Of a stretch of DNA of 64,000 nucleotides, positions 52,195 to 61,886 are shown piece after piece. The notes beneath the pieces are model-generated. The model was not told the origin of the DNA and did no database searches. It saw nothing but the letters and a program-made list of their open reading frames with translations. The stretch is from assembly GCF_017873185.1 (NCBI RefSeq), contig NZ_JAGGJX010000001.1, forward strand, positions 310,001 to 374,000. Reading direction: 5' to 3'. Within the stretch, counting starts at the first letter, position 1. Each line of letters opens with the position of its first letter. This DNA is from Metaclostridioides mangenotii (lineage in GTDB: Bacteria; Bacillota; Clostridia; Peptostreptococcales; Peptostreptococcaceae). Both the position numbers and the translations under genes were made by a program.

Positions 52195-52320
52195 TGTTGG
52201 GGAGCTTGTTTGCTGAGAGGAGATTACATCTCGACCCTATGAACCTGTATGGATAATGCCAACGTAGGGAGTGCTAAAGAGTTTAGAGGTCTTATCGTAT
52301 TGGTAAGGCCTTTTTTGTTT
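52195..52320 (+). promoter_or_regulatory. TPP (thiamine pyrophosphate) riboswitch with terminator
   Basis: The thi-box signature is clear: GGGGAGC at 52199-52205, GCTGAGAGGA, GACCCTATGAACCTG, then TGGATAATGCCAACGTAGGG to about 52269. A terminator follows: AGGTCTTATC pairs with GGTAAGGCCT near 52287-52311, ending in T6. Ligand binding should stop expression of the uptake operon behind it. Confidence 0.97.
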
Positions 52321-52428
52321 ATCTTTAGAAGCTTTATTAAACAAAATTATTACCTAGTAGAGTTACATAATTAAAAATAAAATCAAAGCTAGGTAAAATT
52401 ATTAATTATACTATAAGGAGTGAGTTAT

Positions 52429-52731
52429 ATGGTAATAGCAGACATAGCAGTAATGCCATTAAGACCTTTCGAAGGTGAAGAGGAAATGTACAAAGTAGTT
52501 GACGCTTGTATCGAACTTATTGAGAACAGTGGACTAAAATGTGAGGTAGGAGCAATGAGCACTACAATAGAAGGTGACTTCGATGAGGTATTTGAGATTA
52601 TAAAAAAAGCTCATAAAATACCATTTGAATTAGGATGTGAAAGAGTTATAACAATAGCAAGAGTAGATGAGAAAGCTGGAGGCCTAACAATAGATGACAA
52701 ACTTAGAAACCATAGAAAAGGTGAAGAATAG
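52429..52731 (+). CDS. MTH1187/YkoF-type thiamine-binding protein
   Basis: A 100-residue cytoplasmic protein of the thiamine-binding DUF77/MTH1187 family (IADIAVMPLRPFEGEEEMY, EVGAMSTTIEGDFDEVFEII, ELGCERVITIARVDEKAGG). These are often encoded with thiamine-precursor transporters. ATG 52429 has AAGGAG 8 bases upstream; GTG 52420 would overlap it. Its last 38 bases overlap the permease gene. It is the first gene after the TPP riboswitch. Confidence 0.88.
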   Translation: MVIADIAVMPLRPFEGEEEMYKVVDACIELIENSGLKCEVGAMSTTIEGDFDEVFEIIKKAHKIPFELGCERVITIARVDEKAGGLTIDDKLRNHRKGEE

Positions 52732-53464
52732 TCTTTATCCTATATTGACGTTTTTATTTATAATTATCTTCTGGCAATTAACAGTTGAATTTTTAGAAAT
52801 TCCCCAATATATTTTACCAACACCAATAGATATAGTAAAAGTATTTTTTATAGATTATCAAAATTTATATATGCACGCTACAGTGACTATTTTTGAGGCG
52901 GTAATCGGATTTATTGTATCGATAACTCTATCTCTGATTATAGGTGTATTGATGGATTTTGTGGGCATAGTAAAAAAATGCCTGTATCCTCTTACACTTG
53001 TAACTCAGATGATACCTACAATAACAATCGCACCTCTTCTTATGATTTGGTTTGGATTTGGAACAATGCCTAAAGTATTAATGGTAACACTTACTTGTTT
53101 CTTTCCAATTCTAATCAGTTTTGTAGATGGAATAGAAAATATAGATAGAGATTATTTGAATCTTTTCAAGACGATGAAAGCTGGAAAGTTGAGCACTTTT
53201 ATACATCTTAAATTTCCAATGTCTTTGGACAAACTTTTTTCAGGACTTAAGATTTCTTCTACTTACGCCGTTATGGCTGCAACAGTAGCTGAATGGCTTG
53301 GAGGAACTAAGGGCCTTGGAGTGTATATGGTTAGATCGAAAAGTGCATATGCTTTAGATAAGGTGTTTGCATCGACGATATTAGTAGTTATTTTTAGTTT
53401 AATATTCGTAGGAATTATTCAGATGATAAGAAAAATTGTATTTAAGCATAGATTATCAAATTAA
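52694..53464 (+). CDS. ABC transporter permease for a thiamine precursor (ThiX-like)
   Basis: A 256-residue permease with about six helices and the BPD_transp_1 EAA-type loop (NLFKTMKAGKLSTFIHLKFP). QMIPTITIAPLLMIWFGFGT and VMAATVAEWLGGTKGLGVYM mark the SsuC/TauC/ThiX branch. It overlaps the thiamine-binding gene by 38 bases, so translation is probably coupled. Riboswitch context points to pyrimidine-precursor import. Confidence 0.9.
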   Translation: MTNLETIEKVKNSLYPILTFLFIIIFWQLTVEFLEIPQYILPTPIDIVKVFFIDYQNLYMHATVTIFEAVIGFIVSITLSLIIGVLMDFVGIVKKCLYPLTLVTQMIPTITIAPLLMIWFGFGTMPKVLMVTLTCFFPILISFVDGIENIDRDYLNLFKTMKAGKLSTFIHLKFPMSLDKLFSGLKISSTYAVMAATVAEWLGGTKGLGVYMVRSKSAYALDKVFASTILVVIFSLIFVGIIQMIRKIVFKHRLSN

Positions 53465-53554
53465 GTTGAAATACTGATATTTTGAAGAGAAAATTAGTAC
53501 TATAAAATATTTAAAAAGTTATATCTATTTTAGTAAATTATTATGGAGGGTACT

Positions 53555-54571
53555 ATGAAACTAAAAAAATTAGGGATACTGGGTTTAGTAGGTTTATTTA
53601 CATTAGGTACAGTTACAGGATGTTCTTCAAATGGAAACAAAGATAAAGAGGCTTCAAAAGGAGATAAATTACAGAAAGTTACTGTAGTTTTAGACTGGAC
53701 TCCTAATACTAATCACACAGGACTTTATGCAGCTTTAGACAAAGGTTATTATAAAGAGCAGGGATTAGATGTAACAATTGAGCAGCCTCCAGAAAGTGGT
53801 GCAGATACTTTGGTTGCAACTGGAAAAGCCGATTTTGCTGTAAGCTATCAAGAGCAAGTTACTTATGCTAAGACTAGTGAAGATCCACTTCCAATAAAAG
53901 CAGTAGCTACTATTATACAGCACAATACATCAGGATTTAGTTCTCCAAAAGAGAAGAATATAACTACTGCAAAAGACTTTGAAGGAAAAAGCTACGGAGG
54001 ATGGGGATCACCATCTGAAGAAGCAGTATTCAAAGCTGTTATGAAGAAAGATAACGCAGATTTTAATAAATTAAAAATAGTTAATACTGGTCAAGATGAT
54101 TTCTTTGCTGCAATGAAGACAGTAGACTTTGCATGGATATTTGAGGGATGGGATGTAGCTAAAGCTCAGATTATGAACTACGACCTAAACTTTATACCTG
54201 TTAGAGATCTTGATGAGAGACTTGATTACTATACGCCAATATTAATAACTAACGAAAACTTGATAGAGAAAGATCCTGAATTAGTTAAGAAGTTCTTAAA
54301 AGCTACAACTCAAGGATATGAGTATTGTGTAGAAGATCCAAAAGGCGCAGCCAATATATTAGTAAAACATGCTCCAGAAACTGATAAGGAACTAGCCGTT
54401 AAGAGCCAAGAGTATTTAACTGACAAATATATCGATGATGCACCTAGATGGGGAGAAATGAAGGACAGTGTATGGAATAACTACACATCTTTCTTAAAAG
54501 AATACAAACTAATTGATAAGGATATGAAGGCAAGTGATGCTTACACAAATGAATTCTTACCAACAAAATAA
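53555..54571 (+). CDS. Thiamine-precursor binding lipoprotein (ThiY/NMT1-like)
   Basis: A 338-residue lipoprotein. The lipobox is in TVTGCSSNG (Cys at about residue 23). The NMT1/THI5-like domain begins [20 protein letters not shown], with [15 protein letters not shown] and [13 protein letters not shown]. Proteins of this branch bind N-formyl-4-amino-5-aminomethyl-2-methylpyrimidine (ThiY) or HMP. ATG 53555 has GGAGGG 4-5 bases upstream; ATG 53543 precedes that site. Its 3' end overlaps the ATPase gene. Confidence 0.92.
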   Translation: MKLKKLGILGLVGLFTLGTVTGCSSNGNKDKEASKGDKLQKVTVVLDWTPNTNHTGLYAALDKGYYKEQGLDVTIEQPPESGADTLVATGKADFAVSYQEQVTYAKTSEDPLPIKAVATIIQHNTSGFSSPKEKNITTAKDFEGKSYGGWGSPSEEAVFKAVMKKDNADFNKLKIVNTGQDDFFAAMKTVDFAWIFEGWDVAKAQIMNYDLNFIPVRDLDERLDYYTPILITNENLIEKDPELVKKFLKATTQGYEYCVEDPKGAANILVKHAPETDKELAVKSQEYLTDKYIDDAPRWGEMKDSVWNNYTSFLKEYKLIDKDMKASDAYTNEFLPTK

Positions 54572-55274
54572 AAAACTTAAAATATCAGTAGAAAATGTGT
54601 CTAAAGATTACGATGGAAGTGAAATTTTACACGATATAAATTTAAAGGTATATGAAGGTGAATTTATATCTATACTAGGTCCAAGTGGTTGTGGTAAAAG
54701 TACTATATTTAATATGATAACCAATCTAACAAGCTGCGATGCTGGGAATATTGATGTAGATGGTGAATACAGTTATATGTATCAGAAGGATTTACTTTTA
54801 CCTTACAAAAATATTATCGACAATGTGTCACTTCCTTTAATTCTAAAAAAAGAAAAGAAGAGCATTGCGAGGGATAAAGTAAAATCTTACTTTGATACTT
54901 TTGGAATAGCTGGTTATGAATACAAATATCCTAGTGAACTTTCCGGTGGTATGAAGCAAAGAGCTAATTTCTTAAGAACTTATATAAATTCTGAAGATAT
55001 TATGTTGTTAGACGAACCCTTTGGATCACTAGATTCTATAACGAGAAATTCTATGCAGAAGTGGCTTTTAAATTTAAAGGACAAGGTTAACTCAACAATT
55101 GTCCTTATAACGCACGATATCGATGAAGCTATAATGCTTTCAAACAGAATTTACGTAATATCAGATAAACCATCTACTGTAAAGAAAGAGTTTTTTATAG
55201 ATAAAGAAATTTATAATGAAAAAAATCTAGAAAATATAGCAGATTTAAGAGAAGAAATTTTAAACTTGTTGTAA
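54537..55274 (+). CDS. ABC transporter ATPase for a thiamine precursor (ThiZ-like)
   Basis: A 245-residue ATPase with Walker [14 protein letters not shown]-loop [14 protein letters not shown], signature [16 protein letters not shown], Walker [13 protein letters not shown] and the switch His in [10 protein letters not shown]. It pairs with the ThiX- and ThiY-like proteins. The start is uncertain among ATG 54537, GTG 54534 and ATG 54549; all lie inside the end of the ThiY-like gene. A terminator follows at 55288-55330. Confidence 0.92.
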   Translation: MLTQMNSYQQNKKLKISVENVSKDYDGSEILHDINLKVYEGEFISILGPSGCGKSTIFNMITNLTSCDAGNIDVDGEYSYMYQKDLLLPYKNIIDNVSLPLILKKEKKSIARDKVKSYFDTFGIAGYEYKYPSELSGGMKQRANFLRTYINSEDIMLLDEPFGSLDSITRNSMQKWLLNLKDKVNSTIVLITHDIDEAIMLSNRIYVISDKPSTVKKEFFIDKEIYNEKNLENIADLREEILNLL

Positions 55275-55287
55275 ATATATATTAAAT

Positions 55288-55330
55288 AATGGATATTAAG
55301 GAGGTAAAACTTTAATATCCATTATTTTTA
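55288..55330 (+). terminator. Terminator of the thiamine-precursor operon
   Basis: AATGGATATTAAG at 55288-55300 pairs with TTTAATATCCATT at 55311-55323, followed by ATTTTTATTT. A 24-codon frame at 55360-55434 (MNPHPHILFMKGTYVIN...) after GGGG lies in the gap before mutS; I do not recognise it. Confidence 0.85.
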
Positions 55331-55554
55331 TTTAGAAGATTATAAAGGGGATAAAGTTTATGAATCCGCATCCGCATATTCTGTTTATGAAGGGAACTTA
55401 TGTTATTAATATCTGTATAAATATACAAATTTAATAAAATGTTATTATAACATTTTTGGCCCCTTTAAACATAATAAAATATTTATGTTATAATTATTTT
55501 AGGTTTCAAAATTAAATTTAGTTAAATTGTTGAATTTATGAAAGGGGGTAGATC

Positions 55555-58368
55555 ATGAAAATTGATAGAAATCGTCTTACACCTATGATGAGACAGTATT
55601 TTGACGTAAAAGAGAGATATGCAGACTGCATATTGTTTTTTAGATTGGGAGACTTTTATGAAATGTTCTTCGAAGATGCGATTATAGCTTCCAAAGTCTT
55701 AGAGATTGCTTTGACGGGAAAATCATGCGGACTAGATGAAAGAGCTCCGATGTGTGGAATTCCATATCATGCAGTTGATGCTTATATAACAAAACTTATA
55801 GAGAATGGATACAAGGTGGCTATAGGAGAACAGTTAGAAGACCCAGCAACTACTAAGGGAATTGTTAAGAGAGATGTTATAAGGGTAATTACTCCAGGAA
55901 CAGTGCTTGAAGGGAGTTTACTAGATAATAAAAAAAACAACTACCTCTTATCTATATATAAAGACGGAGAAGATGTAGGTTTAACTTATGTCGATATAAG
56001 TACAGGGGAAACGAATGCAACGTATCTACCAAGTAGCAAGGTTGTTGAAGAAATAGCCAAAATTGGACCTACAGAGATCATTGTAAATGATTTAGATTTT
56101 ATAGATGAACTGAGAAATATAGCTACGATAAACAATATATACATAAATGAAAATTTCAACAAAGATTATCTGGATGAAAGCATTATAGGTAAGTATTTTA
56201 GCAAAGACTATATCAAAAAAATTGTATTTGATAAAAAAGGGCTTATTAAATTTAGCCTTTCTATAATACTTAATTATATATACAACACTCAGAAACAGAT
56301 AACTTCAAATATAAACAGCGTTAATGTATATAATTCTCAGGAATACATGGTACTGGATGTTTTCACAAGAACTAATCTAGAGCTTACTCAGACTATTAGA
56401 GGTAGCAAAAAGAAAGGTTCATTGCTTCATGTACTTGATAAGACATCTACTGCTATGGGAGGGAGACTACTTAGGAAATACGTAGAAGAACCACTGATCA
56501 GAAAAGATAAAATAGAAAATAGACTAGATGTTATTGAAGAAATAAAAAATGATTTCTCTTTAAGAGAAGACCTAAACTATATTCTTAAAAATATATACGA
56601 TATAGAGAGAATTTGCGGTAAAATTGCCTTTGAAAAAGTAACTCCTAAAGAGATGATAAACCTCAAAAACTCTGTGGAAAAACTACCGGAGTTAATAAGT
56701 ACAGTTAATTCTTCAGAGGCGTTGAAATTAAAAAAATACTCTGGAAATATGGACAAGCTGGATGACTTATACAACTTAATCGAAGAATCCATATTAGAGG
56801 AACCATCATTAACAATAAAGGACGGAAATATTATAAAGTCGGAGTTTAATGATGAGTTGGATGAGCTTAGAAATATCTCTAAAAACGGCGCATTTATGAT
56901 TAAAGAAGTTGAAAATAGAGAGAGAGAAAAAACAGGAGTTAGGTCTTTAAAAATCGGATTTAATAAGGTGTTTGGTTACTATATAGAGATAACTAAGGCT
57001 AACTTTGAAAATGCTAAGATAGATGACACTTATATAAGAAAACAGACTTTAAGCAATGCTGAGAGATATATTACACCAGAACTAAAGGAAATTGAAGAAA
57101 AGATATTAAATGCAGAAGATAAGATAAAAAATCTAGAGTACGAAATCTTTATTAATATTAGAAACGCTATTTATAAAAATATAGATAGAATTCAAAAGGT
57201 TGCAAATACAATAGCAAATATAGATGTTTTTGTATCTATGGCAACTGTAGCGCACCATAACAATTATGTAAAGCCTAATATTAATACTGAGGACAGATTA
57301 GACATAAAAAACGGAAGACATCCAGTTATTGAAAATATAGTTGGAGAGGAAAATTTCGTTCCAAATGATACTTACCTAAACTCTGGTGAAAATATAATAA
57401 ATATAATAACCGGTCCTAATATGTCGGGTAAATCTACTTATATGAGACAAAGTGCAATTATATCGTTGATGGCACATATAGGTTCGTTTGTACCCGCAGA
57501 TTACGCTGATATACCTATTATGGATAGAATTTTTACTCGTGTAGGGGCTAGTGACGACTTATCTCAAGGACAGTCTACATTTATGGTTGAGATGACAGAG
57601 GTTTCATTGATACTACAAAATGCTACTGAAAAAAGTTTGGTTATACTAGACGAAATCGGTAGGGGTACAAGTACTTATGATGGAATAAGTTTAGCTTGGT
57701 CAATAGTTGAATATATACAAAATAATATAAAGTGCAAAACTTTATTTGCAACGCATTATCACGAACTAACTGATTTAGAAAATGAATTTGAAGATGTTAA
57801 AAACTACTCTATAGCTGTAAAAGAAGATGGCGATACTATAATATTTCTAAGAAAAATAATACCTCAAGGTGCTGACAAGAGTTATGGAATATACGTAGCT
57901 GAGCTTGCAAAACTTCCGTCTAAAGTAATAAATAGAGCAAAAGATATACTAAAGGACTTAGAGCAAAATCATATATACAATGCAAGTGCTCTTAATAGTA
58001 TAGCAATTACGTCTGATAATAGTTCTGAAGTAGAGAATAAGAACGAACCATTAAAAACTGACAATAAACCTGATGCAGATACATTTGATCAAATGGAAAG
58101 AGAGCTTGAGAAGATAAATAACAATAATGTTAAGATTCAGTACGATTCATTAAAGAAAGAGTACGACATGCTTCTTAAAGAAACTAAACAACTTAAGAAA
58201 AACTCATCAAAAGAACAGAGTCAGGCGCAGATATCATTTGATAATATTGATAAAGATGATGAGTTAGCTAAAGAAATTTCAGCTCTTGATATACTAAATA
58301 TGACTCCGCTAGATGCAATGTCAGCTCTTTATAATCTTCAAAAGAAAGCAAAGGAAATCAGTTCATAG
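55555..58368 (+). CDS. mutS: DNA mismatch repair protein MutS
   Basis: A 937-residue MutS1. The mismatch-recognition domain has FFRLGDFYEMFFEDA (Phe-x-Glu at about 40-42). The ATPase has Walker A ITGPNMSGKSTYMRQ, then DRIFTRVGASDDLSQGQSTF, Walker B LVILDEIGRGTSTYDG and the His in TLFATHYHEL. The C-terminal 130 residues are a charged linker (about 800-890) and a tail typical of clostridial MutS. It runs straight into mutL, with which it works. Confidence 0.98.
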   Translation: MKIDRNRLTPMMRQYFDVKERYADCILFFRLGDFYEMFFEDAIIASKVLEIALTGKSCGLDERAPMCGIPYHAVDAYITKLIENGYKVAIGEQLEDPATTKGIVKRDVIRVITPGTVLEGSLLDNKKNNYLLSIYKDGEDVGLTYVDISTGETNATYLPSSKVVEEIAKIGPTEIIVNDLDFIDELRNIATINNIYINENFNKDYLDESIIGKYFSKDYIKKIVFDKKGLIKFSLSIILNYIYNTQKQITSNINSVNVYNSQEYMVLDVFTRTNLELTQTIRGSKKKGSLLHVLDKTSTAMGGRLLRKYVEEPLIRKDKIENRLDVIEEIKNDFSLREDLNYILKNIYDIERICGKIAFEKVTPKEMINLKNSVEKLPELISTVNSSEALKLKKYSGNMDKLDDLYNLIEESILEEPSLTIKDGNIIKSEFNDELDELRNISKNGAFMIKEVENREREKTGVRSLKIGFNKVFGYYIEITKANFENAKIDDTYIRKQTLSNAERYITPELKEIEEKILNAEDKIKNLEYEIFINIRNAIYKNIDRIQKVANTIANIDVFVSMATVAHHNNYVKPNINTEDRLDIKNGRHPVIENIVGEENFVPNDTYLNSGENIINIITGPNMSGKSTYMRQSAIISLMAHIGSFVPADYADIPIMDRIFTRVGASDDLSQGQSTFMVEMTEVSLILQNATEKSLVILDEIGRGTSTYDGISLAWSIVEYIQNNIKCKTLFATHYHELTDLENEFEDVKNYSIAVKEDGDTIIFLRKIIPQGADKSYGIYVAELAKLPSKVINRAKDILKDLEQNHIYNASALNSIAITSDNSSEVENKNEPLKTDNKPDADTFDQMERELEKINNNNVKIQYDSLKKEYDMLLKETKQLKKNSSKEQSQAQISFDNIDKDDELAKEISALDILNMTPLDAMSALYNLQKKAKEISS

Positions 58369-58381
58369 GAGGGATTATATA

Positions 58382-60445
58382 ATGAATAGAATCAATATCC
58401 TAGATGATATAACTATAAATAAAATAGCAGCAGGTGAAGTTGTCGAAAGACCTTCATCTGTTTTAAAAGAGCTCGTTGAAAACTCTATAGATGCAAATTC
58501 AACAAAGATCGCAATAGAGATAATAGATGGAGGCAAAGAATCTATAAAGATAGTTGACAATGGAGATGGAATTGCTTCAAGTGAGGTAGAAAAATGTTTT
58601 TTAAGACATGCTACTAGTAAAATAAAGAATATAGAAGATCTTTATGAAATATATTCACTTGGATTTAGAGGTGAAGCGATGTCATCTATATCATCAGTTT
58701 CTAAACTTGAAATGATAACTAAATCCAAGGATGAGCCTGTAGGAACAAAAATAGTAGTCGAAGGTGGGAAGATCGTATCTAAAGAGCCAATAGGCACTCC
58801 AAATGGAACTACAATTATTATTAAGGATTTATTTTTTAATACTCCAGCTAGAAAGAAGTTCTTAAAGTCTACTCATACTGAAACGATAAATATAAGCGAT
58901 TGGATAAATAAGCTTGCTATTGGAAATCCAAATATACAGTTTAAGTATGTAAATAACGGCAGAAGCATGTTAAATACTCCAGGAGATGGAAATTTAATAA
59001 GTGCTATAAGAAGTATTTATGGTAAAGAAGTATCAGACAATTTAATAGAAATGGATTTTGAATCGAGATACTTTAAAGTAAATGGATATATAAGCAACAA
59101 TAATTTATACAGATCCAATAAAAACTTACAACATATATACATTAACAATAGATTTGTAAAGAGCAAAGTCGTGATAAATGCTCTTGCAGAAGGATATAAG
59201 TCTATAATACCAATAGGTAAACATGCTGTATGTTTTTTAAATGTATATGTAGATCCTGCAAAAGTAGATGTTAATATACATCCAAACAAATTAGAAGTTA
59301 AATTTGAAAGAGAACACGAAATATATATCGAACTTAGAGACTATATTCAACAGAGATTGTTAAGTTCTAACTTAATAGGAAAATACACAACTTACAGCAG
59401 CAAAAAATCACTGCGTGTAGCTGATGCCAATCCTTCTAACTTAAAACCTTATAGTGAGAAAGCAAGTGTTGTAAATGAAACTAGACAAAATAGCTTTAAC
59501 AATAGTGAGAATAATATAAATCAAAATACAATGTCTCACAGGAGCTTTGGCTATAGTAAAGATGTAAATATTGATAAAAATCAAGATAACAATATATTTA
59601 GTGAAATTAGAGAATCTGAGGAAGCTTTTAGAGTAAATGTCGATAAAAAGAACGAAAATATCGAACCTATTACTATAAATGAATCACATATAAGCGAATT
59701 TCAGTCTGTAAGTGAGATTCTTAATTCTGCTAATGTAGAAGATTTACTTGAAAAAAATCAGGAAGAAAAACCTGAAAATATTCAAGGAGAATTTACTAAT
59801 CAGAGCAGTATAAAATTTATAGATGAAGATGATAATGAAGTTAAACATCAAGATGGAGAATTCAGTTTAAATCTAAATGATTATACTGTTATTGGTGTAC
59901 TTTTTAGAACATATATAATCTTAGAAAAAGGTGAATCTATGTTTTTATTAGACCAACATGCTGCTCATGAAAGAATTCTATTTGAAAGATACATGGAGAA
60001 GTTCTACAGACAAGATATAAATATGCAAATTCTATTAGATCCAATAGTTATGGAGGTTTCTAGTGTGGATATGCTTCACATAGAAGAAAACCTAGATCTA
60101 TTTATGAAATTTGGATTTGAAGTTGAGATATTTGGAAACAATCATGTTATGGTAAGAAGTGTGCCTACAATATTTGGATCTCCAGAGACAGAGAAATTTA
60201 TACTTCAAATTATAGATAATCTTGAGGATATAAAAAACAATTACGACTTAAAAGTCGAGAGATTTGCTACAATGGCATGTAGATCGGCAATAAAAGCGCA
60301 TGACAAGATATATGATATAGAAATAAAAAGCTTGTTCGATCAACTTGAAAAATGCAACAATCCATTTACTTGCCCTCATGGACGTCCGGTAATTGTTGAG
60401 ATTTCAAATTATGAGATAGAAAAAATGTTTAAGAGGGTAATGTAA
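58382..60445 (+). CDS. mutL: DNA mismatch repair protein MutL
   Basis: A 687-residue MutL. The GHKL ATPase carries NKIAAGEVVERPSSVLKELV, ENSIDANST, DNGDGI and ATSKI, SLGFRGEAMSSI. The C-terminal dimerisation/endonuclease domain has the metal motif DQHAAHERILFERY, MACRSAIKAHDKI and CPHGRPVIVEI, so it is of the nicking type. ATG 58382 has AGGAGGG upstream, 14 bases after the mutS stop. Confidence 0.98.
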   Translation: MNRINILDDITINKIAAGEVVERPSSVLKELVENSIDANSTKIAIEIIDGGKESIKIVDNGDGIASSEVEKCFLRHATSKIKNIEDLYEIYSLGFRGEAMSSISSVSKLEMITKSKDEPVGTKIVVEGGKIVSKEPIGTPNGTTIIIKDLFFNTPARKKFLKSTHTETINISDWINKLAIGNPNIQFKYVNNGRSMLNTPGDGNLISAIRSIYGKEVSDNLIEMDFESRYFKVNGYISNNNLYRSNKNLQHIYINNRFVKSKVVINALAEGYKSIIPIGKHAVCFLNVYVDPAKVDVNIHPNKLEVKFEREHEIYIELRDYIQQRLLSSNLIGKYTTYSSKKSLRVADANPSNLKPYSEKASVVNETRQNSFNNSENNINQNTMSHRSFGYSKDVNIDKNQDNNIFSEIRESEEAFRVNVDKKNENIEPITINESHISEFQSVSEILNSANVEDLLEKNQEEKPENIQGEFTNQSSIKFIDEDDNEVKHQDGEFSLNLNDYTVIGVLFRTYIILEKGESMFLLDQHAAHERILFERYMEKFYRQDINMQILLDPIVMEVSSVDMLHIEENLDLFMKFGFEVEIFGNNHVMVRSVPTIFGSPETEKFILQIIDNLEDIKNNYDLKVERFATMACRSAIKAHDKIYDIEIKSLFDQLEKCNNPFTCPHGRPVIVEISNYEIEKMFKRVM

Positions 60446-60558
60446 GAAAAGTCAATAAATTCGAGAACATTAAGAGACTCAGTAAAAAATGAAAATCTAT
60501 AAAAAAAGAAAAAAAGATATAATCGAAATAAATTAGTATTTTATTAGAGAGGAAAATT

Positions 60559-61497
60559 ATGAATAAGATACCTATAATAATACTTACAGGTCCTACTGCT
60601 GTTGGAAAAACAGATCTTTCAATTGAACTTGCAAAAGCTTTAGATGCAGAGATTATCTCAGCTGATTCAATGCAGTTATATGAATATATGGATATTGGAA
60701 GCGCGAAGGTTAGCAAAGAGGAAATGGACGGTGTAAAGCACTACATGATAGATGAAGTCAAGCCTGACTATCCATTTTCAGTATCAGAGTTTCAACAGAG
60801 GTCGAAAAAGTATATTGAAGATATACACAAAAGAGGAAAAAAAGTCATAGTAACTGGTGGTACAGGCCTTTATTTAAATTCTTTAATCTATGAAATGGAT
60901 TTTGGAAAATCGAAGGCAAATACAGAACTTAGGGATAAACTTCAACTTGAGTTAGATGAAAAAGGCTCTGATTATATGCACGATAAGCTTAGAGATCTAA
61001 ATGAAGATGCTGCAAATAGAATCCATAAGAATAACACAAAAAGAGTGATGAGAGCATTAGAAGTAGAGCTAAATGGTGAAAAAATGAACGATTTTTCCAA
61101 AGATCTTAAGTTCAATGAAAATTACTACCCAATAATTGTTATATTAAATAGGGATAGGGGAAATTTATATAATAGAATTAACCTAAGAGTAGATATTATG
61201 CTTCAAAATGGATTGATAGATGAAGTGAAAGGCATTTTAGATATGGGCTACAATAAAGATCTTATATCTATGCAGGGTATAGGCTACAAAGAGATACTTA
61301 AATACCTTGATGGCGAATACACATATGAAGAAGCTGTTGAGATAATAAAAAGAGACTCCAGAAAGTATGCAAAACGTCAAATTACTTGGTTTAAGAGATA
61401 TAAAGATGCTCCGTGGTTTGATGTTGAAAAACTCAATAGCGAAGAGTTAAAAAAAGAAATATTGCAATATATTGAAAAAATGCTTTATATTATGTAG
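60559..61497 (+). CDS. miaA: tRNA dimethylallyltransferase MiaA
   Basis: A 312-residue enzyme with Walker A LTGPTAVGKTDLSIELA, the DSMQLYEYMDIGSAK motif, GGTGLYLNSLIY, and the C-terminal YAKRQITWFKRYKDA. It transfers a dimethylallyl group to A37 of tRNAs reading UNN codons, the substrate for MiaB. GAGAGG precedes the ATG. The order mutL-miaA-hfq is conserved in Firmicutes. Confidence 0.97.
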   Translation: MNKIPIIILTGPTAVGKTDLSIELAKALDAEIISADSMQLYEYMDIGSAKVSKEEMDGVKHYMIDEVKPDYPFSVSEFQQRSKKYIEDIHKRGKKVIVTGGTGLYLNSLIYEMDFGKSKANTELRDKLQLELDEKGSDYMHDKLRDLNEDAANRIHKNNTKRVMRALEVELNGEKMNDFSKDLKFNENYYPIIVILNRDRGNLYNRINLRVDIMLQNGLIDEVKGILDMGYNKDLISMQGIGYKEILKYLDGEYTYEEAVEIIKRDSRKYAKRQITWFKRYKDAPWFDVEKLNSEELKKEILQYIEKMLYIM

Positions 61498-61549
61498 AAT
61501 GATAGAGATGAGATATTTATAGTTTTTAATTATTTTATAGGGGGTAAAT

Positions 61550-61795
61550 ATGATGAGAAATACAGTTCTTAATTTGCAAGACCTATTTTTAAACACATCT
61601 AGAAAAGAAAAAATAGCGGTTACAGTTTACATGCTTGATGGATCAAGTCTAGATGGGGTTGTTAAAGGATTTGATAGTTATATTGTTTTATTAGAAAAAA
61701 GTGATAAATCTCAGCAGATGATATACAAACATGCAATAGCTAGTATCAAGCCAAGTAAATATATTGGACTAGGAAACAATAATCAAAATAAATAA
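61550..61795 (+). CDS. hfq: RNA chaperone Hfq
   Basis: An 81-residue Hfq. The Sm1 motif is NLQDLFLNTSRKEKIAVTVY and LDGVVKGFDSYIVLLE, and the Sm2 motif is IYKHAIASIKP. It forms hexamers that bind small RNAs and A- or U-rich RNA. GGGGGT lies before two consecutive ATG codons. Its terminator is at 61801-61862. Confidence 0.97.
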   Translation: MMRNTVLNLQDLFLNTSRKEKIAVTVYMLDGSSLDGVVKGFDSYIVLLEKSDKSQQMIYKHAIASIKPSKYIGLGNNNQNK

Positions 61796-61800
61796 TGAGT

Positions 61801-61862
61801 AATAATAAAAGCAGATAAAAGCTATTTAAACTAGAAGCTTTTATCTGCTTTAGTTATTATTA
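61801..61862 (+). terminator. Terminator of hfq
   Basis: AAAGCAGATAAAAGCT at 61808-61823 pairs perfectly with AGCTTTTATCTGCTTT at 61836-61851, and an outer AATAAT/ATTATT pairing extends it. Confidence 0.92.
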
Positions 61863-61886
61863 AACTAATAGACAAAAGGTGAGAAA

